Shown: positions 17,421-24,467 of the stretch, in pieces
Layout of the letters: every line of letters begins with the position of its first letter
Position numbering within the stretch: the first letter of the stretch is position 1
From: Flavobacteriaceae bacterium
GTDB lineage: Bacteria; Bacteroidota; Bacteroidia; Flavobacteriales; Flavobacteriaceae
Assembly (NCBI GenBank): GCA_016744415.1
Contig: JADGEL010000003.1
Location: 434,001-498,000 of the forward strand
DNA: 64,000 nt
Direction of reading: 5' to 3'
Notes under the pieces: model-generated
The model's database searches: none
Told to the model about the DNA's origin: nothing
The model's input: only the letters and a program-made list of their open reading frames with translations
Made by a program: the position numbers and the translations under genes

Positions 17421-20312
17421 TTATTCTTCTTTTTTATCTATATAATAAGTAGATTTATCTGGAGTAAATGCACGCTTAAACCAAAGGGGTCTTCTTTCAC
17501 CATTAGGCCCAGGCGCTGGTCGTGTCATTTTCATCCATTCTTTATATACCTCATGAGATTTGTTCGTATCTACAAAAATATCTCCGTAGTTTTCTTCTAC
17601 TCCGGGTTTTTCAATCCGAACTCGTTGATGCCAACAATGCATTCCACTAATAGGATCAGGATGTACTGCGTGTGTTATATTTTGATGAACTCCACCATCT
17701 TTCCAAAAAATACGTTTAGAATCTTTATCGTCAGATTCAAAAGGTTTAATTCCAGAAATGGTATTCATTTTCCAACCACCTTTTCCATCTCCTTCAATAT
17801 TTACAGTATTAGTAGCCCAACGATTTCCTGTTTTATCTTGTGGTCTTCTCCAGCGTCCAATATGATGCGAACAAGCAACCACCCCTGGTTTCATACCTTG
17901 AGTAACCCAAACTTTATCGATAAAATACCCGATATCGGTATTCATTTTTACTAAGTCTCCTGTTTTGAAGCCCCATTTAGCAGCATCATCTGGATGCATC
18001 CAAATTGGATTTCGGTTAGAGATTTCAACCAACCATTTAGCATTTCCAGAACGTGAGTGAATTAATGTAGGTAATCTAAAAGTAGGAACCAATACATATT
18101 CTCCTTTAGATTTATCTAGGTTGTCATTATGAATATGACTCTTTAAATATTGTGGAACTGCATATTCTGGCCATTTCCAATCGACCATCGTTTGCGAATA
18201 AAATTCGTTTTTACGAGAAGGTGTAGGGAAACCAACCATGGCTTTTCCATTAATCATTACTCCTATATCTTTTCCGTTTTTACGAACTACATCATTTACC
18301 GAATCAACTTCAGAACCTTCTAATTGCTCTTTAGTTAATAGGGTTTCATTCTTTTTATATGATTCTCCTTTTTCAATTTCAAAAGTCCCATACTTCTGCA
18401 TATACTCTAATTCTGTTACCCCTTCTTTTTTAGCAGTAGCAGGCAATCCAGGAACACGTTCAAAAATATATTGGTAATATTCTCCAATTTTTATTTTCTT
18501 TCCTGGTCTATATGGCGATTCAAAATGCTTACGAATTCCCATACTTCCATCAGGGTCAATTCGCCATGACAATTCAATCCAAAATTCATCTTCTTCCCAA
18601 ACTTCTCCTGGATTTGTTTCGTAAGTAAATTCAACATCTTTACCATTTCTTCGAGCTGCCTCACGTAAAACAGGCTGTCTAAATGCTACCCAAGTTCCGC
18701 CATGTGTAGCGTATGAATTTATATCATGCCTTTCTGATGCTAATCCCATTGGCAACACAAAATCTGCATAAAAAGCAGTTTCATTCCAAGTTGGAGTTAA
18801 CGCTGTATGCAATCCAAATTTATCTTCATCTTGAAACATTTCCATCCAAGTAAATCCATCAGGATAGGTCCAAACAGGGTTGAATACTCTGGAGAAATAT
18901 ACATCCATTTTCCCTCTACCTTCTTTTAAGAAATGTGGCAATAACTGACTCATTTCAAAAAATGCTAAAGGATATTCTTTAGGAAAATGTAGTTCGTTCC
19001 ATTTCATTTGTGGTTTTGGAGGATTAGGCTGTGTAGGGCTAAATTTATTCCAAGAATTTGGAGATGTCCCTCCCTTTGCACCTACAGCTCCAGTTAATAC
19101 TGTTAAGAAATGTAAGCAACGTGCAACTCCCCAACCACCTAAATTAGATGCTCCTGCTGCTCTCCAGTTATGTGAGGCAAATCGTTCGCCAGCATCACCA
19201 ATTAATCGAGCAATCTCAACAACAGTTTCTGCTTTTACACCTGATTCACTTTCAGCATATTCTGGAGTAAATTCTTTGTACTCTTCAATCATTGCAACGA
19301 TGTAGTTTTCGAAAGTAACTTCCTTATCGCTATGCAATGCTTTTAAATATTCTTGCCAATTGGTCCAATTTTCAAGATAGTCTCTATTGTACAATCCTTC
19401 TTCTAAAATTATCAAAGCCATTGCAAGTAAAACGGCGGCTTCAGTTCCTGGATACGTAGGCATCCAATAATCTGACATCGAAGCTGTATTAGATAATCTA
19501 GGGTCCATTGTTGCTAACTTAGCCCCTTTCATTTTTCCTTCTATAATTCTTTGTGCGTGCGGGTTAAAATAATGTCCTGACTCTAAATGTGCCGAAATTA
19601 ATAAGATAAACTTTGCATTGGAATGATCTGGAGATGGTCTATCGTAACCATACCAAATATTATAACCAAAACGTGCTCCTGAAGAACAGATATTGGTATG
19701 TGAATTATGACCATCGATTCCCCATCCTTGAAGAATCCAATTCATAAACTTTTCATGACCCGGACGCCCAACGTGATATGCAATTTCATTGTGACGATCT
19801 TCTTTTATTGCTTTTCTAATTCTCAAAGCAATGGTATCCAAAGCTTCATCCCAAGTAACACGTTCCCAATCTCCATCGCCACGTTTTCCTTTTCGTTTTA
19901 AAGGAAATAAAATACGATCTGGGTCGGTTATTTGATTAATAGTCGCGGGGCCTTTAGCGCAGTTTCTGCCTCTACTTCCTGGATGCTGTGGGTTTCCTTC
20001 AAACTTCTTAACTACCTGTGTTTCCTTGTCGATAAAAGCTGTTAATCCACAAGCAGATTCACAATTAAAACAGGTGGTCGGTACAATTTGATATGTCGTT
20101 TTTTTCTTTTTTGGCCATACTTTTGGATCGTATTCTTCCCAATTATCCCACTTTTCTGGTGGTGGAAAATTCTCATACATTTGAGCAACTTCTTCATCGC
20201 TAAACTGACGCATATCACCATCAAATTCCTGATATTTTTCTTTGTGCAGATTTGGAATAAGTCCTATTTTTTCTGCTATTCCTTCAATAAATGATGCTTT
20301 TTTATATCCCAT
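17421..20312 (-). CDS. soeA: SoeA-like cytoplasmic molybdopterin oxidoreductase (sulfite dehydrogenase type)
   Basis: 963 residues, no Tat or Sec signal, so cytoplasmic. An N-terminal extension of about 75 residues precedes the [4Fe-4S] site Cys81, Cys84, Cys88, Cys118 (TTCFNCESACG; RNCAKGPA). ICSSGARFGY offers Cys209 as the Mo ligand. The length, the lack of a signal, and the partner with fused iron-sulfur and membrane parts match SoeABC, which oxidises sulfite to sulfate and reduces quinone. Seventeen bases downstream of the SoeBC-like gene and followed by a terminator. A related anaerobic reductase (for example a polysulfide or arsenate-type enzyme) is the alternative; the local SQR and dioxygenase favour sulfite oxidation. 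Confidence 0.83.
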   Translation of the reverse strand: MGYKKASFIEGIAEKIGLIPNLHKEKYQEFDGDMRQFSDEEVAQMYENFPPPEKWDNWEEYDPKVWPKKKKTTYQIVPTTCFNCESACGLTAFIDKETQVVKKFEGNPQHPGSRGRNCAKGPATINQITDPDRILFPLKRKGKRGDGDWERVTWDEALDTIALRIRKAIKEDRHNEIAYHVGRPGHEKFMNWILQGWGIDGHNSHTNICSSGARFGYNIWYGYDRPSPDHSNAKFILLISAHLESGHYFNPHAQRIIEGKMKGAKLATMDPRLSNTASMSDYWMPTYPGTEAAVLLAMALIILEEGLYNRDYLENWTNWQEYLKALHSDKEVTFENYIVAMIEEYKEFTPEYAESESGVKAETVVEIARLIGDAGERFASHNWRAAGASNLGGWGVARCLHFLTVLTGAVGAKGGTSPNSWNKFSPTQPNPPKPQMKWNELHFPKEYPLAFFEMSQLLPHFLKEGRGKMDVYFSRVFNPVWTYPDGFTWMEMFQDEDKFGLHTALTPTWNETAFYADFVLPMGLASERHDINSYATHGGTWVAFRQPVLREAARRNGKDVEFTYETNPGEVWEEDEFWIELSWRIDPDGSMGIRKHFESPYRPGKKIKIGEYYQYIFERVPGLPATAKKEGVTELEYMQKYGTFEIEKGESYKKNETLLTKEQLEGSEVDSVNDVVRKNGKDIGVMINGKAMVGFPTPSRKNEFYSQTMVDWKWPEYAVPQYLKSHIHNDNLDKSKGEYVLVPTFRLPTLIHSRSGNAKWLVEISNRNPIWMHPDDAAKWGFKTGDLVKMNTDIGYFIDKVWVTQGMKPGVVACSHHIGRWRRPQDKTGNRWATNTVNIEGDGKGGWKMNTISGIKPFESDDKDSKRIFWKDGGVHQNITHAVHPDPISGMHCWHQRVRIEKPGVEENYGDIFVDTNKSHEVYKEWMKMTRPAPGPNGERRPLWFKRAFTPDKSTYYIDKKEE

Positions 20313-20329
20313 TTTTTGATTTTATATTT

Positions 20330-21946
20330 TTAAGCGAGCGGAACTCTCTGTGGAGCTTCTACCCAGATTTTTTCAGTTGCGTAAATTCCCAATAATATGA
20401 ATACTGCCGCCAAAGTCAACGTTATTGCGCTTGGCATTAATACTAATAATGCTAACGGCAAAACGTTTCCAATACCTACAACTCCAAACCAGAATAGATT
20501 TTTATATCTTCCTTTGGTAATCATTTTTACAACAGTATGTGATGATGTGCTTGGGTGTGTCATTGTTAATTCAGTAGCCATAGTAAATAAGTTTACTGAT
20601 AAAGCAATAATCATCACCATTCCTAAAATTGACATCCAATCTTCAGTTCCTGAAACTAATAATACCAAAGCAAATATTGCTGCTCCTGCCATTACACTAT
20701 GCACTAACATATGCAATGCTAATGATGGGCTTTGCCAGAAATCACGTCCTTTTGCTTGTGCAAATAAGAAGGCTGTGTAGATGGCTAACATTATTGCAAA
20801 GAAAGCTGTAACCCAAAGTAGAATTGTTTCTCCAACATGGATATCAAAATAAGTCATTGCCCCCCAAATGGTTACTAACAATCCAAAAATAGTGATGGTG
20901 TATCCTCCTTTAACTAACCAAGAATTCCATTGTGGTCTTAATAAAACATTTAGGAATCGATCGGGTCTGTCTAAATCCATTACCAAGAATAGCCCTGTTA
21001 AGGACAAGAATACTAATGATATGCTTGCTGACCATAATTTAGTAGTATCAGATAAATCATAACCCAAAAACATAGCGATAAACGGAATTAAAAATGCTCC
21101 TGCTGCTACTGCTTTAGTAGTAACGTAAGCTGAAACTTCCCATCCCCAAAGAATTCCTTTGTCTGGTGTATCATATACTCTACGCGCTTTTCCGGTAAGA
21201 ACATCAATATAATTTGGATTTTCGGTTTCTTTCTTTTGATATGCTGATTCTATTTCGTTATCAATAGTCATCTGCAACAAATCAACATCTTCATTTGTAT
21301 GCATCATTTTCTCAGCTGCTTTCGCAAAATGACCTACACCACGCGCCTGAGAATTCCAAAGCCCTGGCCCTGATTTATCTGTAGCTTCAGGGTTCAGTGA
21401 TGCATCATCTCCATCAATATAAAATAGATTTGGATTGGTTCCTTTTTCAGGCTTCCTAACTTTAACTTGCTGTCTTGCTAATAAATGAGAAATTTCTGTA
21501 TTCGGGTTTTCCATATCACCTGCAATAATTGCATGTTCTGGACAAACCGAAACACATGCTGGTTCTCGTCCCACATCTACTCTGTGTGCGCAATAATTAC
21601 ATTTTGCTGCTGTGTGTGTGTCTGGATCTATATACAACGCATCGTAAGGGCACGCTTGCATACAAGATTTACAACCAATACAACGGTTATTGTCAAAATC
21701 TACAATGCCATCTTCTCGAGTATATAATGCTTCCACCGGACAGATGGTCACACATGGTGCATCTGTACAATGATTACAACGCATTACTGAAAAAATTCTT
21801 CGAGTATCTGGAAATACACCCTTTTCAACTTGCTTAACATAGGTTCTGTTGACACCAACAGGCACATCATGTTCCGATTTACAAGCTGTGGTACAAGCAT
21901 GACAACCAATACATTTTCGATTGTCAATAACAAAACCGTACTTCAT
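20330..21946 (-). CDS. Fused four-cluster ferredoxin and NrfD-type membrane subunit (SoeB-SoeC fusion)
   Basis: 538 residues. Residues 1-195 hold four cysteine groups (CIGCHACTTAC from Cys12; CNHCTDAPCVTIC; CIGCKSCMQAC; CNYC...ACVSVC) for four [4Fe-4S] clusters. A linker of about 65 residues follows, then from about 260 an NrfD-like hydrophobic domain with about eight membrane segments and DLDRPDRFLNVLLRPQWNSW, typical of the DmsC/NrfD group. One polypeptide therefore does the job of both SoeB and SoeC. The iron-sulfur part should face the cytoplasm with the SoeA-like subunit. Operon order from 22959: YeeE half, YeeE half, this gene, soeA. Confidence 0.87.
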   Translation of the reverse strand: MKYGFVIDNRKCIGCHACTTACKSEHDVPVGVNRTYVKQVEKGVFPDTRRIFSVMRCNHCTDAPCVTICPVEALYTREDGIVDFDNNRCIGCKSCMQACPYDALYIDPDTHTAAKCNYCAHRVDVGREPACVSVCPEHAIIAGDMENPNTEISHLLARQQVKVRKPEKGTNPNLFYIDGDDASLNPEATDKSGPGLWNSQARGVGHFAKAAEKMMHTNEDVDLLQMTIDNEIESAYQKKETENPNYIDVLTGKARRVYDTPDKGILWGWEVSAYVTTKAVAAGAFLIPFIAMFLGYDLSDTTKLWSASISLVFLSLTGLFLVMDLDRPDRFLNVLLRPQWNSWLVKGGYTITIFGLLVTIWGAMTYFDIHVGETILLWVTAFFAIMLAIYTAFLFAQAKGRDFWQSPSLALHMLVHSVMAGAAIFALVLLVSGTEDWMSILGMVMIIALSVNLFTMATELTMTHPSTSSHTVVKMITKGRYKNLFWFGVVGIGNVLPLALLVLMPSAITLTLAAVFILLGIYATEKIWVEAPQRVPLA

Positions 21947-21977
21947 ATTTTATAAGTTTTTTTGGTTGATTTATATT

Positions 21978-22391
21978 TTAATGTGGCAGTTTACTTTTTA
22001 TCGCATGGTATAGTAAGACTCCTAATAGTCCTCCTAGAATTACAATAATTATTGCCATTGCTCCTCTACCTAATAAAATGAACATTGGACCTGGGCAAGC
22101 TCCGGCTAGCCCCCAACCGAGTCCGAAAATGATACCTCCAAAAATATTTCTAGAGAAACCTTTCTTTTTAGGTTCGATTTCTATTTGTTTTCCTACGTAT
22201 GATTTTATCATTCCTTTATTAAAAAAATAAAAGACTATTATACCTAATGCAACTGCAGAACCAATTACTCCATACATATGAAAAGATTGGAACTTAAACA
22301 TTTCGTAAATACGATACCATGAAATAACTTCAGCTTTACTCAGAATAATTCCAAACAGCACTCCAATTATTAAAAATTTCATGTTTTTCAT
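21978..22391 (-). CDS. YeeE/YedE-type half transporter (GACPGPMFIL type)
   Basis: 137 residues with about four membrane segments and the conserved GLAGACPGPMFILLGRG motif, equivalent to GFCPGTSLC in the copy at 3636-4226. Ten bases downstream of its RGCTSG/GGCTSG-type partner. Together they should form one thiosulfate/sulfur-compound transporter next to the SoeA-like enzyme. It is shorter than the other copy and poorly similar to it, so the two pairs are probably not a recent duplication. Confidence 0.87.
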   Translation of the reverse strand: MKNMKFLIIGVLFGIILSKAEVISWYRIYEMFKFQSFHMYGVIGSAVALGIIVFYFFNKGMIKSYVGKQIEIEPKKKGFSRNIFGGIIFGLGWGLAGACPGPMFILLGRGAMAIIIVILGGLLGVLLYHAIKSKLPH

Positions 22392-22401
22392 GTTATTCGT
22401 T

Positions 22402-22959
22402 TTAAAAAATGAGTGGTAAAATAAACCAAGTTGTAATTAATCCACCGATAAAAAATCCGATGACAGATATTAAGGAAGGCATTTCTAAATTACTCAATCC
22501 TACAATTGCGTGACCAGATGTGCAACCTCCTGCATATCGAGAACCAAATCCAACCAAAACACCTGCAATTAATAAGATTGAAAATCCTTTTAATGTAAAT
22601 AAAGTCTCAATGCTGAACATCTCATCTGGAAGGTATTTCATCCCTACATTTTGAAATCCTAATTCAGATAATTCTTGAATTGTTTCTTGGCTAACTACTA
22701 CTGCAACTTCTGGTGTTAGCCAATGATAAGAAATAAATCCTCCTATCACAGCACCACCAAGGAACATTAAATTCCAACCATTTTTTTTCCAATCAAAATT
22801 AAAAAATCCAATAAACTTTCCAGCACCTCCCATGGCACACATGGTCTCTAAGTTAGAAGACACTCCAAATTTCTTTCCGAAATAAAAGAGTAAAAACATC
22901 ACCAAGGTAATTAACGGACCAGCAATATACCATGGCCACGGTTGAAGAATGATATCCAT
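22402..22959 (-). CDS. YeeE/YedE-type half transporter (AGGCTSGHA type)
   Basis: 185 residues with about five membrane segments and the YeeE motif YAGGCTSGHAIVGLSNL near 142-158. First gene of the operon 22959-to-17421 (YeeE pair, SoeBC fusion, SoeA). The promoter region contains a double TGTAAC palindrome 31-63 bases upstream and an Fnr-like box, so the operon is likely under the control of the adjacent Crp/Fnr regulator. Confidence 0.88.
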   Translation of the reverse strand: MDIILQPWPWYIAGPLITLVMFLLFYFGKKFGVSSNLETMCAMGGAGKFIGFFNFDWKKNGWNLMFLGGAVIGGFISYHWLTPEVAVVVSQETIQELSELGFQNVGMKYLPDEMFSIETLFTLKGFSILLIAGVLVGFGSRYAGGCTSGHAIVGLSNLEMPSLISVIGFFIGGLITTWFILPLIF

Positions 22960-22989
22960 AAGTAAATTTATATTTGCTAAATATAAGAA

Positions 22990-23022
22990 TGTAACATTTG
23001 TTACTCAGTAACAAATGTTACA
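22990..23022. promoter_or_regulatory. Double Crp/Fnr-type operator, itself a 15+15 inverted repeat
   Basis: TGTAACATTTGTTAC (22990-23004), a TCA spacer, then its exact reverse complement (23008-23022). Each arm contains a GTAAC-N4-GTTAC site, with centres 17 bases apart. The distal site centred at 23014.5 would act at -41.5 for a start about 14 bases before the ATG at 22959. Confidence 0.75.
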
Positions 23023-23027
23023 AAACA

Positions 23028-23039
23028 TGATATTTATCA
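23028..23039. promoter_or_regulatory. Fnr-like box TGAT-ATTT-ATCA
   Basis: Part of the larger inverted repeat CATGATA-TT-TATCATG. Matches TGAT-N4-ATCA as at 8574. Located between the regulator gene's stop and the double operator, about 74 bases upstream of the YeeE-type gene. Confidence 0.45.
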
Positions 23040-23075
23040 TGCTTTACTTATAAAAAATGATACTGAAAGTAATAT

Positions 23076-23708
23076 TTATGATTCTAATAAAACAATCTTA
23101 TTTCGTTGTAATTCGATTACCTTCTTATTTTCTAATGCTTTTAAAAGTCTAGAAATTACGACTCTAGAAGTATTTAAGTCATAGGCTATTTCTTGATGGG
23201 TACTAGAAACAATATTGCTATTAGTTATTTTAGATTTATCTTGAAGGTATTTAAGTAACCTTTTATCTAAATTTAAAAATGCAATATTATCAATGGTATC
23301 TAACAATTCTAACAATCTATTGTGGTAACTAGCAAAAACAAAATTCCTCCATGATTTATATTTACTTGTCCACTCTTCCATCTTTTGAACAGGAATCATA
23401 TATAGACAAGAATCAACTTCTGCAACTGCTCTAATTTTACTTTGACCCTGTCCAATACAACAAGAAAGTGTCATTGCACAGGTATCTCCTTTTTCTAAAA
23501 AGTATAAGAATAATTCATTGCCATCACCATCTTCTCGCAGGATTTTGATTGCACCACTTATCAGTAATGGCATAGACTTAACATAAGCTCCAATTTCAAT
23601 CAATTTATCATCCTTCCTAACTTCCTTATAAACACCTACTTCTTCAATTTCTTTTAAAAGTGCATCTTCAAAAAGGGAACCATAATTTATTTTTATCTCT
23701 TTAAACAT
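23076..23708 (-). CDS. Crp/Fnr-family transcriptional regulator
   Basis: 210 residues: N-terminal cyclic-nucleotide-type sensor domain (LISGAIKILREDGDGNELFLYFLEKGD at about 49-75), a long dimer helix, and a C-terminal helix-turn-helix (STHQEIAYDLNTSRVVISRLLKALE). The sensor domain has a cysteine cluster, CAMTLSCCIG (Cys77, Cys83, Cys84), plus Cys101. There is no Fnr-type N-terminal cysteine set for an iron-sulfur cluster. It is the only Crp/Fnr-type regulator in the window and borders the island in which the TGTAAC-N4-GTTACA palindromes occur, so it is the likely binder. What it senses is unknown; persulfide, nitric oxide or redox state acting on the cysteines is a guess. The same sensor motif also occurs in other Bacteroidota Crp/Fnr proteins. 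Confidence 0.9.
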   Translation of the reverse strand: MFKEIKINYGSLFEDALLKEIEEVGVYKEVRKDDKLIEIGAYVKSMPLLISGAIKILREDGDGNELFLYFLEKGDTCAMTLSCCIGQGQSKIRAVAEVDSCLYMIPVQKMEEWTSKYKSWRNFVFASYHNRLLELLDTIDNIAFLNLDKRLLKYLQDKSKITNSNIVSSTHQEIAYDLNTSRVVISRLLKALENKKVIELQRNKIVLLES

Positions 23709-23945
23709 GATGTAAAAATAATCATTAATATTAAAAAATCGATATTTCTAGATTCTAATAGCAAATTAATTTTTTATTACTTTTTCTAACAAATATTTAT
23801 ATTTAAAAAATGAATGTCCTAACAAAAGATTTTCATTGTATAGTTCCTTTACTCTTTTTAAGTATGAAGCAATAATAATTCGGAAAATTCATTTTAAAAA
23901 CTATTAAACTATTGTTAATAGTTATCACTCATTAGTATTATTTTG

Positions 23946-23953
23946 TACTTTTG
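23946..23953 (+). promoter_or_regulatory. Bacteroidota -7 box TACTTTTG before the HYC_CC_PP gene
   Basis: TACTTTTG matches TANNTTTG and sits 8 bases before the ATG at 23962, implying an almost leaderless mRNA. No TTG at the usual 19-base distance was found, so only half of the promoter is supported. Confidence 0.4.
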
Positions 23954-23961
23954 CCTTTGCA

Positions 23962-24372
23962 ATGAAACACGTATTTTATAAAATATTATCTTTTTTAATG
24001 TCATTAGTAGTTCTGTTTTCTACAATGTCATTTACTGTTGATAGGCACTATTGTGGAGATACTTTGGTTGATACTGCTCTTTTTGAAAAAGCAGATTCAT
24101 GTGGAATGAAGATGATGAAATCTTCTTCTGAAGATAAAAAAATTAGTGCTAAAAATTGTTGCAGAAATGAAGTGCATTTTATTGGTGGGAATGAAGTAGA
24201 ACAGCTTGCTATTCAAAAAGCAGAATTACCAAACGTTTATTTTGCAATTGCTTTTATTTCAACCTTTCAAAAATTATCTTTTTCAGATCCTTCTGAAAAA
24301 CCATTTCATCTTTATAAACCGCCTCTGGCAAATAAAGACATTACTGTACTTTTCGAGAATTTCAGAATTTGA
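23962..24372 (+). CDS. HYC_CC_PP family exported protein
   Basis: 136 residues with an N-terminal signal (about 1-25). The family's three landmarks are visible: HYC (DRHYCGD, near 29-32), CC (KNCCRNE, near 65-69) and PP (YKPPLAN, near 118-122). Family members lie upstream of TonB receptors and HMA-domain proteins in Bacteroidota, as here, and are suspected to take part in metal (copper-type) handling; the function is not established. The extra cysteines (Cys near 47) and Met-rich CGMKMM add possible metal ligands. First gene of a plus-strand cluster 23962-27072. Confidence 0.85.
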   Translation: MKHVFYKILSFLMSLVVLFSTMSFTVDRHYCGDTLVDTALFEKADSCGMKMMKSSSEDKKISAKNCCRNEVHFIGGNEVEQLAIQKAELPNVYFAIAFISTFQKLSFSDPSEKPFHLYKPPLANKDITVLFENFRI

Positions 24373-24467
24373 TTTTTTATTTAAACTAAGATGACGGCTT
24401 ATTTATAGCTATCAGAACAAGCAAACTACGATTTGCAAACAAATGTTTATTTACAAAAATTAAAAAA

